A DNA stretch of 64,000 bases from Mycobacterium heckeshornense (GCF_016592155.1 NZ_AP024237.1:1178001-1242000); one strand, 5' to 3'. Counted from the first letter of the stretch, positions 29,616 through 39,473 are shown. Numbers and translations: made by a program. Notes: a model not told the origin generated them from the letters alone.

Positions 29616-30617
29616 ATGCCGCCGACCGTCAATATGGGGATCCCCGGCGCCGCTGCTTCGGTAGCCGACAGTTCGACCGGCAAACGGGTGCTGTTGGCCG
29701 AGCCGCGGGGGTATTGCGCCGGGGTGGACCGTGCCGTCGAGACGGTCGAGCGTGCCCTGGAAAAGCACGGCCCGCCGGTCTACGTCCGGCACGAGATCGT
29801 GCACAACCGGCATGTGGTGGAGACACTGGCCAAGGCTGGCGCGGTGTTCGTCGACGAAACCGACGAGGTGCCCGAGGGGGCCATCGTGGTGTTCTCCGCC
29901 CACGGTGTCGCGCCGACGGTTCACGAGTCTGCTGCCGCGCGCAACCTACAGGTCATTGATGCCACCTGTCCGCTGGTCACCAAGGTGCACAACGAGGCCA
30001 AGCGCTTCGCCCGCGACGACTACGACATCCTGCTCATCGGCCATGAGGGTCATGAAGAGGTTATCGGAACCGCCGGCGAAGCCCCCGACCACGTGCAGCT
30101 GGTCGACGGGCCCGCGGCCGTGGACCGGGTCACGGTGCGCGACGAGAACAAGGTGATCTGGCTTTCGCAGACGACCTTGTCGGTCGACGAGACCATGGAC
30201 ATCGTCGAGCGACTGCGGCGGCGGTTCCCCAAGCTCCAGGACCCGCCCAGCGACGACATCTGCTACGCGACCCAGAACCGTCAGGTCGCGGTCAAGGCGA
30301 TGGCGCCGCAGTGTCAGCTGGTGATCGTGGTGGGCTCGGCCAACTCGTCGAACTCGATGCGGTTGGTCGAGGTGGCGCTGGGGGCTGGCTCACCGGCCGC
30401 ACACCTGGTGGATTGCGCCGACGACATCGACCCGGCCTGGCTGGACGACGCCACCACGGTCGGGGTCACCTCGGGCGCCTCAGTGCCCGAGGTGCTGGTG
30501 CGCGGTGTGCTGGAGCGGCTGGCCCAGTATGGCTACGACGTGGTGCAGCCGGTGACCACCGCCAACGAGACACTGGTGTTCGCCCTGCCGCGGGAGATCC
30601 GCCCGGCCCGGTCTTGA
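29616..30617 (+). CDS. ispH: 4-hydroxy-3-methylbut-2-enyl diphosphate reductase
   Basis: 333 residues, the last enzyme of the MEP isoprenoid pathway (LytB). It reduces HMBPP to IPP and DMAPP with an iron-sulfur cluster. The three cluster Cys are visible: [14 protein letters not shown] near residue 34, [17 protein letters not shown] near 118 and [12 protein letters not shown] near 216. The Glu of the active site lies in [17 protein letters not shown] region and [16 protein letters not shown] near 143 supplies His. Its length and sequence match M. tuberculosis LytB2 (Rv1110). Confidence 0.96.
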   Translation: MPPTVNMGIPGAAASVADSSTGKRVLLAEPRGYCAGVDRAVETVERALEKHGPPVYVRHEIVHNRHVVETLAKAGAVFVDETDEVPEGAIVVFSAHGVAPTVHESAAARNLQVIDATCPLVTKVHNEAKRFARDDYDILLIGHEGHEEVIGTAGEAPDHVQLVDGPAAVDRVTVRDENKVIWLSQTTLSVDETMDIVERLRRRFPKLQDPPSDDICYATQNRQVAVKAMAPQCQLVIVVGSANSSNSMRLVEVALGAGSPAAHLVDCADDIDPAWLDDATTVGVTSGASVPEVLVRGVLERLAQYGYDVVQPVTTANETLVFALPREIRPARS

Positions 30618-30631
30618 CGATCGGCGCAGCC

Positions 30632-31648
30632 TCAGATGTCGTATTCCCAGGATTCAGCCGACGACTGGTACGGCCCGCGTGAGCGGGTTCGCCGATCGGC
30701 GTCGGCCTGCTCGCTGCGCGCCGCACCCCGATAGCGGACCCGGGAAATGGGGTGATGCGTCGCGGCGGCGCCGTTGGCGGCATTCGACACCGCGCGGCGC
30801 CGCGACGGCGGTGCATAGGGGTCCATCGGCTCGTACGGGTCGAAGCGGCTGCTCCGGGAAGCGGGCCGGCCGGTGCGTGTGTGCGGATCGCGACGGTTCT
30901 CTCGCGGCGGTTGGCCGCGCAAGTCGGGATCGCGGGGCGGATGTGGCCGGCGGCGCCGGGTGCGCTCGACGGCCGACTCGGGTTGCTCGTCCAGCGGTGG
31001 CCGGGCATGACGGGAGCGGGTCGGGGCCGGGCGTTTGGCGGGCCGACCGCCACCGGTCGGCGTGGCGGATTTGGTCCGAGCCACCGCGTGGACCCGGCGG
31101 GAGGTCCCGGTCTTTGCGGTACCGTCCGTATCGCGCTGCCACAGCGAGACGAATTTCGCCGCCAGCCAGCCACGTCTTTTGCCGGTGGCGTCGTCGGATG
31201 GGGGTTTGGCACGCGCCGCCGTTCCCGCATACCAGCGAACCATGCCAATCAGCAGCACCGCCGCTGAGGTGAACAGCATCAGCGGGAAGCGTTCGATCAG
31301 CGGATAGCCGCAGTTGATCAGGATGTCCTTGGCGCCGGTGATCTTGGCGCCGTGGAACAGCCAGTAGGCCCCGGGCACGGCGCAGAACAAGATCAGCGGG
31401 GGCTGGATGACCGCCGTAAAGACCCCTGACTGGCGCACCGCCAGCACCGCGGCCACGCAGCCGACGACATACAGCGCGGCGAATACGATCGTCAGCTCTT
31501 TGTTGCCCGATCCGGCGTCGTACGCGAACCCGACGGCCGTGGCTGTCATCGCGATAACAACGGCTGCCCACCACGGCACGCCGGGGATGTTGGGGTGGAT
31601 CGAGCGGCGATCCGCCGCTACCCCCGAGCCTGCCCGCTGTGCTGACAC
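30632..31648 (-). CDS. DUF6542-type membrane protein with long basic tail
   Basis: 338 residues from a GTG that gives VSAQRAGSGVAADRRSIHPN; the open frame extends further upstream but that part reads into the ychF promoter. Residues 25-140 hold four hydrophobic helices (VPWWAAVVIAMTATAVGFAY, ELTIVFAALYVVGCVAAVLA, TAVIQPPLILFCAVPGAYWL, and one near LMLFTSAAVLLIGMVRWYAG). The remaining 190 residues are Arg/Pro-rich and probably disordered. Matches Rv1111c in place and layout. Function unknown; convergent with ispH with a 14-bp gap. Confidence 0.75.
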   Translation of the reverse strand: MSAQRAGSGVAADRRSIHPNIPGVPWWAAVVIAMTATAVGFAYDAGSGNKELTIVFAALYVVGCVAAVLAVRQSGVFTAVIQPPLILFCAVPGAYWLFHGAKITGAKDILINCGYPLIERFPLMLFTSAAVLLIGMVRWYAGTAARAKPPSDDATGKRRGWLAAKFVSLWQRDTDGTAKTGTSRRVHAVARTKSATPTGGGRPAKRPAPTRSRHARPPLDEQPESAVERTRRRRPHPPRDPDLRGQPPRENRRDPHTRTGRPASRSSRFDPYEPMDPYAPPSRRRAVSNAANGAAATHHPISRVRYRGAARSEQADADRRTRSRGPYQSSAESWEYDI

Positions 31649-31759
31649 AGGTCTGACCGTACCGGCTATCGGCCCGAAGGGCTGTAAAGAGCTAGTGAAG
31701 GGCGCGGGCGTGCCATGGCTCGGCCCGCGGCGGTCGCCGGGCCATAGACTGGGGTTTCT

Positions 31760-32833
31760 GTGGGCCTGAGTCTGGGAATCGTCGGTTTGCCCAACGTCGG
31801 CAAGTCGACGCTGTTCAACGCATTGACCAAAAACAACGTGGTGGCCGCCAACTACCCCTTCGCCACGATCGAACCGAACGAGGGCGTCGTGCCGCTGCCC
31901 GACCCACGGTTGGCCAAGTTGGCCGTGATTTTCCACTCGGAGCGGATTGTGCCGGCGACAGTGACGTTCATCGACATCGCCGGGTTGGTCAAAGGCGCAT
32001 CCCAGGGAGCGGGTCTGGGCAACAAGTTCCTGGCCAACATCCGCGAATGCGATGCGATCTGTCAAGTGGTACGCGTGTTCTCCGACGACGACGTCGCGCA
32101 TGTGGCTGGGCAGGTCGACCCTAAATCAGATATCGAGGTCGTCGACACCGAGCTGATCCTGGCCGACCTGCAAACCCTGGAGCGCGCCGTGCCGAGGCTG
32201 GACAAAGAAGCCCGCAGCAATAAGGAACGCAAACCGATTTACGAAGCGGCGCTGGCCGCCCAGCAGGTGCTCGACGGCGGGACGACGTTGTTCGCCGCGG
32301 GTGTCGACGCCTCCCCGTTGCGCGAGCTGAACCTGCTGACCACCAAACCATTCCTGTATGTGTTCAACGCCGACGAAGCGGTGCTGACCAACGCCGAGCG
32401 CATCGCCGAACTGCGCGAGCTCGTCGCACCCGCCGACGCGGTTTTCCTGGACGCCAAGATCGAGGCCGAGCTCGCCGAGCTCGACGACGAGTCCGCCGCC
32501 GAGTTGCTGGAGTCGATCGGGCAGACCGAGCGTGGGCTCGAGGCATTGGCGCACGCCGGTTTTCACACCCTCAAGCTGCAGACGTTTCTCACCGCGGGCC
32601 CAAAAGAAGCCCGCGCGTGGACCATTCATCAGGGCGATACCGCGCCGAAAGCGGCCGGAGTGATCCACTCCGATTTCGAAAGGGGCTTTATCAAAGCCGA
32701 GATCGTCTCCTACGACGACCTCGTCGCCGCCGGGTCGATGGCCGCCGCCAGAGCCGCCGGCAAGGTGCGAATAGAAGGGAAAGACTACGTTATGGCCGAC
32801 GGCGACGTCGTGGAGTTCAAGTTCAACGTGTAG
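31760..32833 (+). CDS. ychF: Obg-related GTPase/ATPase YchF
   Basis: 357 residues from a GTG. G1 is GIVGLPNVGKSTLFNAL near residue 7, G3 is FIDIAGLVKGASQGAGLGN near 75, and the NxxE-type specificity motif is in KPFLYVFNADEAVL near 200, which makes this family prefer ATP. A coiled-coil arm lies between. The C-terminal TGS domain includes TFLTAGPKEARAWTIHQGDT and ends DGDVVEFKFNV. YchF proteins act in translation and stress regulation. It is divergent from the DUF6542 gene. Confidence 0.95.
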   Translation: MGLSLGIVGLPNVGKSTLFNALTKNNVVAANYPFATIEPNEGVVPLPDPRLAKLAVIFHSERIVPATVTFIDIAGLVKGASQGAGLGNKFLANIRECDAICQVVRVFSDDDVAHVAGQVDPKSDIEVVDTELILADLQTLERAVPRLDKEARSNKERKPIYEAALAAQQVLDGGTTLFAAGVDASPLRELNLLTTKPFLYVFNADEAVLTNAERIAELRELVAPADAVFLDAKIEAELAELDDESAAELLESIGQTERGLEALAHAGFHTLKLQTFLTAGPKEARAWTIHQGDTAPKAAGVIHSDFERGFIKAEIVSYDDLVAAGSMAAARAAGKVRIEGKDYVMADGDVVEFKFNV

Positions 32834-32928
32834 CTGCGGATCCCGAATGTGGAACACCCGACGCCACGGCCGGACCCGACCCGTTGGTCCGCGTGGTCGC
32901 AATCAGATTCGGGCGTTGGGGCTGGAAA

Positions 32929-33624
32929 CTACGTTGCAGTGACAGCGATTTCAGCGCCCAGCCGATACCCGGATGACAGCGGGAGTCGGTCACCGCTCCA
33001 AAACGAGCCGGGATCGAACCAGTTGTAGTATTTCTCCGTCGACAGCAATCCCATTTCCTCGTAGGTAAGTGCGACGGTCTCGGCGCAGTAGGCGCTTTCG
33101 AGGCCGACTTCACGGCGGCGAGCTTTCCGCCGCTGTGTCGATTCGCGAACCTTTCTGTCTACCAACGGTATTCCTCGTACCCAGTCGTAGACGGTGGGAA
33201 TTCGGCCGCGCAACCACCGGCCGGTGAGCCGTGCGGTGCTGGGAAAAGGGGTGCCGTCCATCCGAGCGATTATGCGCAGCAGCCGGTCTTCCTGTTCGCG
33301 GTTGGCGTATGGGGTCAGCTGACGCAGCCAGCACCGCTGCCCATATCGGTGCATCCACCGCTCGATAGCTTGGCGCGCATCGTTGAGCTGCACTCCGCGG
33401 TGGTTGGTTCCGGTCCACACGTCGGTCAGCTTGTCGCCAAGCTCGGCGTGCCAAACCAGCGGCGGCAGGTCCTCGATTGCCACGGTCATGGCGACGTGGT
33501 TGACGGGGCTGTTTGACAGGGTCTGGATGGCGCGGTCCGGCGCGGAATGACCACGAAACAGCCAAATGTCGCCGGTTCGCGTCTCCTCGAGCGCGCGGTC
33601 CAGGGTCACGGTGCTGGTGTCCAC
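32929..33624 (-). CDS. Permuted NlpC/P60 (YiiX-like) hydrolase-like protein
   Basis: 231 residues. The pattern fits the circularly permuted papain-like amidase fold, where His comes before Cys: GDIWLFRGHSAPDRAIQTLS followed by SPVNHVAMTVAI (His near residue 44), then late in the chain SAYCAETVALTYEEMGLLS (Cys near residue 180). No signal peptide is seen, so it is likely cytoplasmic or membrane-peripheral. Substrates in this superfamily range from peptidoglycan peptides to lipids. The 168-codon span between the catalytic residues contains Arg-rich segments. No close characterised relative is known to me. Confidence 0.65.
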   Translation of the reverse strand: MDTSTVTLDRALEETRTGDIWLFRGHSAPDRAIQTLSNSPVNHVAMTVAIEDLPPLVWHAELGDKLTDVWTGTNHRGVQLNDARQAIERWMHRYGQRCWLRQLTPYANREQEDRLLRIIARMDGTPFPSTARLTGRWLRGRIPTVYDWVRGIPLVDRKVRESTQRRKARRREVGLESAYCAETVALTYEEMGLLSTEKYYNWFDPGSFWSGDRLPLSSGYRLGAEIAVTAT

Positions 33625-33644
33625 AACTGCACGGTAGGCAAACT

Positions 33645-33812
33645 ATGGATATGCGCAACCTGTGGAAGTTGCTGGGGTTGGCCGGTCTGGTCGGTGTGGC
33701 CGCGGGCGGAGCGCTCGTCGTGCGAGACCAGCGGCGGCGCAACTCGTACACGCCCGACGAGGTTCGGGCACGGTTGCATCAGCGGCTGGCCGAATCCGGC
33801 ACCGGGAACTAA
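33645..33812 (+). CDS. Small single-pass membrane protein
   Basis: 55 residues, [20 protein letters not shown] followed by [20 protein letters not shown] and an alpha-helical end [15 protein letters not shown]. One short transmembrane helix (about 7-24) is followed by an Arg-rich flank, which fits an N-out or N-in anchor with a small soluble tail. The ATG at 33651 is an alternative start. Its stop overlaps the cyclase stop on the opposite strand. Function unknown. Confidence 0.6.
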   Translation: MDMRNLWKLLGLAGLVGVAAGGALVVRDQRRRNSYTPDEVRARLHQRLAESGTGN

Positions 33813-34618
33813 ACAGCGGGTGTCACTGCATAGAGGCGCTGGGCGCCGCTGAAGCCCTTCAATTCGGCGTCGCGGCCTTCGTCGACGCTGATGTCGTCGC
33901 AGTTGCCGATGGCGTCGCGCACCGGTTGACTCACCAGGATCTCACCGCCGGCGGCCTCGCCGGCGACACGCGCGGCCATCGCGACGTTGCGGCCGAACAG
34001 GTCGTCACCCCGGCGGACAGACCGTCCCATGTGGATACCGATCCGCACCCGAAAGCCGTTTCGCCGCCTGCGTTTTGCACCGATTTGCAGTGCGTGCTGA
34101 ATGTCGATGGCGCACCGCACCGCTTGCTCGGCCTGGGAGAAGGCGATCATGAAACCGTCGCCTTGGCTTTTGACCACATGTCCACCTCGGTTTTTGACCA
34201 ACTTGCGGACGAGCTTGTCGTGCTCGTCGATCAGTTTGACCCAGGCGCGGTCGCCGATGCGCTCGTTGAGCGCGGTGGACTCCTCGATATCGGAGAACAA
34301 AATCACCACCCGACCGTCGGGCGTGACCCTGGCCAGATCAGGCCGCTCCACCTCGGCCCAATCGGCGAGGTCCTCGATGGCGCTGCGGGCCGCGGCGCCC
34401 AGCCCCTGCTGGCGAACCAGGTTCGCGGTCTGCCACACCGTTTTGACCGCCTCCCGACCTCCGGATAACAGCCAGCTGCGGGTGTCGGCTCGCTGCCGCA
34501 ACTCCTCCGCCTCCCGGCGGCTGCGTACCAGCAGCACCGACACCGCGGCCAGCGCGACCGCTTCGACCACGGCGATACCAGCAGCGACGTAGACAGCGAC
34601 CACAGGGGCAGCACCCAT
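33809..34618 (-). CDS. Membrane-anchored class III adenylate/guanylate cyclase
   Basis: 269 residues from the ATG giving [20 protein letters not shown]. One transmembrane helix (about 5-32) is followed by a helical linker, then a class III cyclase domain (about 100-269). The metal-binding Asp is in [20 protein letters not shown] near residue 107; [18 protein letters not shown] near 145 holds the second Asp and substrate-specifying Lys; [20 protein letters not shown] carries the downstream transition-state region. It makes cAMP or cGMP. In M. tuberculosis the corresponding gene (Rv1120c) is reported as shortened; this copy looks complete. Confidence 0.87.
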   Translation of the reverse strand: MGAAPVVAVYVAAGIAVVEAVALAAVSVLLVRSRREAEELRQRADTRSWLLSGGREAVKTVWQTANLVRQQGLGAAARSAIEDLADWAEVERPDLARVTPDGRVVILFSDIEESTALNERIGDRAWVKLIDEHDKLVRKLVKNRGGHVVKSQGDGFMIAFSQAEQAVRCAIDIQHALQIGAKRRRRNGFRVRIGIHMGRSVRRGDDLFGRNVAMAARVAGEAAGGEILVSQPVRDAIGNCDDISVDEGRDAELKGFSGAQRLYAVTPAV

Positions 34619-34872
34619 GTCCCGAATCTTTCCCGATAGGCGCTGCGACGCGAACCCAAGCACACGATGGTGGCGTGTTTGGCCGAGGCGGGAACCGGCC
34701 ATCATGTTGGCAGCGCCGCTGCACGGTGCCTGTGGCCTGCCCGTATCCCACGACACGGTGACGCCGTTGTCGGGGTTCCATCCGGGTGCCTAGGGTTGAG
34801 CGTGGCCGGCGCCGGGGAAGCGAGTCGGCGGTGTGATGGGTTGGTCGGGTTACGTGCTACGGAGGTACCGGT

Positions 34873-36282
34873 TTGGCCGAAGGTAACGGACGTCCCGCCG
34901 ATTTGCTGGTGATCTTCGGAATTACCGGGGACCTCGCCCGCAAGATGACGTTTCGAGCGCTCTACCGGCTAGAGCGCCGTAAGTTGCTGGAGTGCCCGGT
35001 AATCGGCATCGCCAGCGACGACATCACCGTCGAGCAGTTGGTCAACCGCGCCCGGGACGCGATCAAGGAAAGCGGCGAGAGCTTCGACGAGGCGGTGTTC
35101 AACCGGCTGGCGGAGCGGCTGTCCTACCTGTCGGGCGATGTCACCGACAGTCGGCTGTACGCCAAGCTGGCCGAACGGATCAGCTCAGGTCGTCATCCGC
35201 TGTACTACCTTGAGATGCCGCCGGTGCTGTTCGCGCCGATCGTCGAGAACCTGGGTCAGGCCGGGCTGCTGGAACGTTCACGCGTCGCAGTCGAAAAGCC
35301 TTTCGGGCACGACCTGGCCTCCGCGCAAGAGCTCAACGCCCGGATGCACGCGGTGCTCGACGAGAAGCAGATTCTTCGCGTGGACCATTTCCTGGGCAAG
35401 CAGCCCGTGGTCGAGCTGGAATACCTGCGGTTCGCCAACCAGGCCCTGGCCGAGCTGTGGGACCGTCACAGCATTTCCGAAATTCACCTCACCATGGCCG
35501 AAGACTTCGGGGTCGAGGAGCGCGGCAAGTTCTACGACGCGGTGGGCGCCCTGCGTGACGTCGTGCAAAACCACCTGTTGCAGGTTTTGGCGCTAGTGGC
35601 GATGGAGCCACCGGTGGGTCCGAGCGCCGACGACCTCAACGACAAAAGGGTCGAGGTGTTCCGCGCGATGCCCGCGCTGGACCCGGCCCACTGCGTCCGA
35701 GGCCAATACCGCGGCTACCGCGATGTGGCCGGTGTGGCCGGCGACTCGACAACCGAGACCTTCGTCGCGCTGCGATTGGAGATCGACAACTGGCGTTGGG
35801 CGGGGGTGCCGATCTTCCTGCGCGCCGGAAAGGCGTTGCCGGAGAAGGTGACCGAGGTTCGGTTATTTTTGCGCCGGGTTCCCGCATTGGCCTTCTTGCC
35901 GAACCGCAGAAAGGCCGAACCCAACCAGATTGTGCTACGTATCGACCCGGAACCGGGCATGCGCCTACAGTTGGCCGCCCAAGACGAAAACACCTGGCGG
36001 CCAGTGCATCTGGATTCGTCGTTCGCTGAGGACCTTGGTGAACCGCTGCGGCCCTATGAGCGTCTGCTGCACGCCGGGTTGATCGGCGATCACCAGTTGT
36101 TTGCCCGTGAGGACAGCATCGAAGAGACGTGGCGGATCGTGCAGCCACTGCTTGATGCCCCCGGCGAGGTGCACCAGTACGAGCCCGGCTCCTGGGGGCC
36201 CGAGGCGGCACAGTCGCTGCTGCGCGGGCATCACAGCTGGTCAGAGCCGTGGATGCCGGGGGACAAGCACGCACAACGGTAA
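34873..36282 (+). CDS. zwf: Glucose-6-phosphate 1-dehydrogenase
   Basis: 469 residues starting at a TTG that is well placed after ACGGAGGTACC. The NADP-binding loop is VIFGITGDLARKMTFRALYR near residue 14; the substrate motif is RVDHFLGKQPVVELEYLRFA near 172, with the catalytic His in DRHSISEIHLTM region and EKPFGHDLASAQELN near 140. It oxidises glucose 6-phosphate to 6-phosphogluconolactone. The next gene, gnd, starts 10 bp downstream after AAGGAGG, so the two oxidative pentose-phosphate genes are an operon (zwf1-gnd2 in M. tuberculosis). Confidence 0.95.
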   Translation: MAEGNGRPADLLVIFGITGDLARKMTFRALYRLERRKLLECPVIGIASDDITVEQLVNRARDAIKESGESFDEAVFNRLAERLSYLSGDVTDSRLYAKLAERISSGRHPLYYLEMPPVLFAPIVENLGQAGLLERSRVAVEKPFGHDLASAQELNARMHAVLDEKQILRVDHFLGKQPVVELEYLRFANQALAELWDRHSISEIHLTMAEDFGVEERGKFYDAVGALRDVVQNHLLQVLALVAMEPPVGPSADDLNDKRVEVFRAMPALDPAHCVRGQYRGYRDVAGVAGDSTTETFVALRLEIDNWRWAGVPIFLRAGKALPEKVTEVRLFLRRVPALAFLPNRRKAEPNQIVLRIDPEPGMRLQLAAQDENTWRPVHLDSSFAEDLGEPLRPYERLLHAGLIGDHQLFAREDSIEETWRIVQPLLDAPGEVHQYEPGSWGPEAAQSLLRGHHSWSEPWMPGDKHAQR

Positions 36283-36292
36283 GGAGGACGGG

Positions 36293-37321
36293 ATGCAGCT
36301 GGGGATGATCGGCCTGGGCCGGATGGGCGCCAACATCGTCCGTCGACTGGTCAAAGACGGGCATGAATGCGTGGTCTACGACCACAATCCCGAGGCCGTC
36401 AAGGCGATGGCTGGTGAAGACAACACCATCGGTGTGTCGTCGTTGGCCGATTTGGCAAACAAACTCGCCGCGCCCCGAGTGGTGTGGGTGATGGTGCCCG
36501 CCGGCGACATCACGACCGGAGTGATCGAGCAGCTGGCCGAGACGTTGGAGGCCGGCGACATTGTGATCGACGGCGGCAACTCGTACTACCGCGACGACAT
36601 CCGACACTCAAAAATTCTGTCCGAACGGGGAATCCGGCTGCTCGACTGTGGCACCAGTGGTGGCGTGTGGGGGCGAGAGCGCGGTTACTGTTTGATGATC
36701 GGCGGGGATGCGGATGCCGTCGCGCACGCCGAGCCGATCTTCGCCACCGTCGCACCCGGGGTGGACGCAGCCCCGCGCACTCCGGGTCGGGAAGGTGACG
36801 TCGCACAGTCCGAAAAGGGCTACCTGCACTGCGGACCGACAGGCGCAGGGCACTTCGTCAAGATGGTGCACAACGGCATCGAGTACGGGATGATGGCGTC
36901 GCTTGCCGAGGGTCTGAACATCCTGCGCAACGCCGACATCGGCACCCGCATCCAAAAGGGCAAGGGTGACGCGGAGACCGCGCCGCTGCCAAATCCCGAA
37001 TTCTATACGTACAACTTCGACATCCCCGAGGTCGCCGAGCTCTGGCGTCGCGGAAGCGTGATCGGCTCCTGGCTGTTAGACCTGACCGCGATCGCGCTGC
37101 ACGAGTCGCCCGAGCTCAGCGAGTTCTCCGGGCGCGTTTCCGACTCCGGTGAGGGTCGCTGGACCTCTATCGCAGCGATCGACGAGGGTGTCCCCTCGCC
37201 GGTGCTCACTACCGCGCTGCAGTCCCGCTTCGCCTCACGCGACCTCGATGACTTCGCCAACAAGGCGCTCTCGGCGATGCGGAAGCAGTTCGGCGGGCAC
37301 GCCGAAAAGCCGGCTCAGTAA
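36293..37321 (+). CDS. gnd: 6-phosphogluconate dehydrogenase (short form)
   Basis: 342 residues, the short dimer-type subfamily (GndB). NADP-binding GMIGLGRMGANIVRRLVKDG is at residues 3-22; the substrate motif IDGGNSYYRDDIRH is near 90, DCGTSGGVWGRERGYCLMIGG near 120, and GAGHFVKMVHNGIEYGMM with the catalytic Lys near 188. It decarboxylates 6-phosphogluconate to ribulose 5-phosphate. Ribosome site AAGGAGG lies upstream. The 3' end overlaps the next gene's end on the other strand. Confidence 0.95.
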   Translation: MQLGMIGLGRMGANIVRRLVKDGHECVVYDHNPEAVKAMAGEDNTIGVSSLADLANKLAAPRVVWVMVPAGDITTGVIEQLAETLEAGDIVIDGGNSYYRDDIRHSKILSERGIRLLDCGTSGGVWGRERGYCLMIGGDADAVAHAEPIFATVAPGVDAAPRTPGREGDVAQSEKGYLHCGPTGAGHFVKMVHNGIEYGMMASLAEGLNILRNADIGTRIQKGKGDAETAPLPNPEFYTYNFDIPEVAELWRRGSVIGSWLLDLTAIALHESPELSEFSGRVSDSGEGRWTSIAAIDEGVPSPVLTTALQSRFASRDLDDFANKALSAMRKQFGGHAEKPAQ

Positions 37322-38193
37322 CGGTTTCGTCGGGACGCGACGAACTCGACCACGACGTCGCTGAAGGCGTCGTTATCGTCGCCGGCCGCGGTGTGCCCGG
37401 CGTCGGACAGTTCGACGAATTCCGCATGGGGCACCGTGGCCAGGAAATGCTGGACACCCTCGGGGCTGACCACATCGGAAAGCTTGCCGCGGATCAACAA
37501 GACTGGGATCTTCAAGTCGGCGGCGGCCTGCTCGAACTTCTCGGTGCGCAGCTGCGGGTCATCGCCGGGTTTGGTCATAAACGCCGGATCCCAATGCCAA
37601 TACCAGCGCCCGTCGCGCAGACGCAGATTCTTCTTCAACCCCTCGGGGCTGCGTGGCCTTTTGCGGTGGGGCAGATAGGCGGCGACGGCGTCAGCGGCCT
37701 GCTCGAGGGTCTCGAAGCCGTGGAGGTGGTTGAACATGAAATCGCGGATGCGCGCGCTGCCGCGCTTTTCGAATCGCGGCACCACGTCGACCAGCACCAG
37801 TCGGGTCACTTTTTCCGGGCCGGCCCGGTGCGCGGCCAGGATGCCGGTCAATCCGCCCATGCTGGCTCCGATCACAATGACTGGCCGGCCAATGGCGTCT
37901 ATGACATGCATCACGTCGGCGGTCAAGGTTTCGACGGCGTAGTCGGCGCCGGGCGCGCGGTCGCTGTCGCCGTGGCCGCGGCTGTCAAGCGCCACGACGT
38001 GAAACCCCTTGTCGGCAAGGATCTGGCCGGTGTTCTTCCAGGAGAACCGGTTCTGGCCGCCGCCATGCAGCATCAAAACCGTGGGCAGATCCGCCGACGC
38101 GGCCGAGCCGCGGTTCCACTCGTCGGCGACCAGCGTGATCCCGCCGGCGCCGGAAAACGTGACGGTCTGAGGTGTGCTGTTCACCGTGCTCAC
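37315..38193 (-). CDS. Alpha/beta hydrolase (BpoB-like)
   Basis: 292 residues, typical alpha/beta hydrolase. The oxyanion-hole motif is VLMLHGGGQNRFSWKNTG near residue 40, the nucleophile elbow GASMGGLTGILAAHRA near 108, an acidic residue in LLIRGKLSDVVSPEGV near 230 and His in LSDAGHTAAGDDND near 265. Triad Ser-Asp-His all present. It corresponds to Rv1123c (bpoB), annotated as a non-haem bromoperoxidase, although such proteins are usually esterases. It sits convergently next to gnd with a 7-bp overlap of ends. Confidence 0.85.
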   Translation of the reverse strand: MSTVNSTPQTVTFSGAGGITLVADEWNRGSAASADLPTVLMLHGGGQNRFSWKNTGQILADKGFHVVALDSRGHGDSDRAPGADYAVETLTADVMHVIDAIGRPVIVIGASMGGLTGILAAHRAGPEKVTRLVLVDVVPRFEKRGSARIRDFMFNHLHGFETLEQAADAVAAYLPHRKRPRSPEGLKKNLRLRDGRWYWHWDPAFMTKPGDDPQLRTEKFEQAAADLKIPVLLIRGKLSDVVSPEGVQHFLATVPHAEFVELSDAGHTAAGDDNDAFSDVVVEFVASRRNRY

Positions 38194-38245
38194 AAGCGTC
38201 CTTCCACTGACTTACGCCTGACGTTACCGGCAACAGATCCTGGTC

Positions 38246-39421
38246 TTAGCAGTGGTCGGCGTTGAGCACAGCACCGGGCGCCGGTGGCAGCGGCGCATCG
38301 GGGAACAACTCGTTGAAAGCACCGAATAGGACGCGATCACGGGTGGCGTGGTCGACGCCGTCGAAAAGTTGATGCAGAGTCGATTGGGTATGGCCGAATG
38401 TGCCTTCGATATGGGGATAGTCGCTGCCCCACAGCACGTTGTTGAAGCCCATCGCCGTCACCGCGGCGATCGCCAAGGCGTCGTGCTGAAACGACGCGTA
38501 CACCTGCGCATAAATGATCTCCCGCGGGCTGCGGGATAGCTTGGGCCGCACTACCATTGCGTGCTGGCGATAGCCCTCCTCCATACGGTCGGCGATGAAC
38601 GGCACCCACGTTGCCCCGCCTTCGGACACCAGCACGTGGAGGTTCGGGTGGCGGTCGAGTGCGCCGCACGCCACCAGTTTCATCACCGCCCGCTGCCCGC
38701 CGAACGACGTCTCGGTGTAATTGAGCACCGCCCCGCCGGGGCCATGGTAGGTCACCCCGATCGAGCCGCCGTGGGCGAAGTCGATGGGCTCGGTCCCGAT
38801 GTGGAAGGCGATGACCATGCCCAAGTCTTCGGCCGTAGCCCACAACGGCTCCCACGCCTCGTGGTGGTAATCCCGCTGCGCCGGGTGGGGAGCGACAGGC
38901 AGGAACACTGCTTTGAATCCCATTGCGCCGCAGCGCTTGAGTTCTCCCACGGCGTCGTCGATGTCCAATGTCGACACCTGGGCGGTGGGGATGAGCCGCG
39001 GCGAGTAGTCCATCAACGTCTCTTTCGCCCAGTCGTTGGAGGCTCGCATTGCCTCACGCAGCAGCTCTGGCGTCCGAAACGAACTCGACCACATCCCCAG
39101 CGACGGGAACACCAACTCGGACCAGATGCCTTCGTTGTCGAGGTCGGCCAGCCGTTTGCTGACGTCGTGCGAACCCGCGGCTGACACCATCGCCGCGATG
39201 AACTCTTGTTGCGCGGGGCTGGGCAGCCGGCGCCGAAAGACCTGGCCGTCGACGTAGATCGTCTCCCAGCGCCCGTCGGCGTCTTTTTGTATTCGCGGTA
39301 CCAGCTCGGCCAGGCGTTTGGGCAGCCGGGACCGCCACAGGTCGGCGGGCTCGATGAAGTGCGAGTCGGCCGAGTTGGCCCACAGCTTGACCGGTGTCTC
39401 GTGGCATCCAGCGGCGGTCAT
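38246..39421 (-). CDS. Amidohydrolase-2 family metal-dependent hydrolase
   Basis: 391 residues, TIM-barrel amidohydrolase-2. It opens SADSHFIEPADLWRSRLPKR (DxH metal-motif variant), has a His in VIAFHIGTEPIDFAHGG near 185, VSEGGATWVPFIADRMEEGY near 265, and a final Asp/His region LWGSDYPHIEGTFGHTQ near 347. Such enzymes decarboxylate or hydrolyse aromatic or cyclic acids; related genes cluster with steroid and aromatic degradation in mycobacteria. It is not in this position in M. tuberculosis as I recall. A palindromic operator-like site lies upstream. Confidence 0.82.
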   Translation of the reverse strand: MTAAGCHETPVKLWANSADSHFIEPADLWRSRLPKRLAELVPRIQKDADGRWETIYVDGQVFRRRLPSPAQQEFIAAMVSAAGSHDVSKRLADLDNEGIWSELVFPSLGMWSSSFRTPELLREAMRASNDWAKETLMDYSPRLIPTAQVSTLDIDDAVGELKRCGAMGFKAVFLPVAPHPAQRDYHHEAWEPLWATAEDLGMVIAFHIGTEPIDFAHGGSIGVTYHGPGGAVLNYTETSFGGQRAVMKLVACGALDRHPNLHVLVSEGGATWVPFIADRMEEGYRQHAMVVRPKLSRSPREIIYAQVYASFQHDALAIAAVTAMGFNNVLWGSDYPHIEGTFGHTQSTLHQLFDGVDHATRDRVLFGAFNELFPDAPLPPAPGAVLNADHC

Positions 39422-39456
39422 GGGAGTCCCTGGGTGAACGACGGTTGAGGCAGCAT

Positions 39457-39473
39457 ACTAGAATCTAGTTCTA
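39457..39473. promoter_or_regulatory. Overlapping palindromes upstream of the amidohydrolase
   Basis: ACTAGA-A-TCTAGT has perfect 6-bp arms and overlaps TAGAA-TCTAG-TTCTA. It is 36 bp before the amidohydrolase start, so it is a good operator candidate. It resembles the KstR box, TAGAACxxGTTCTA, but the spacing does not fit. Confidence 0.45.

Noticed and set aside
39459-39473. A KstR box upstream of the amidohydrolase
   Set aside because: TAGAATCTAGTTCTA looks similar, but the half-sites are spaced one base too far and one half reads AAT. Kept as an unnamed operator candidate.
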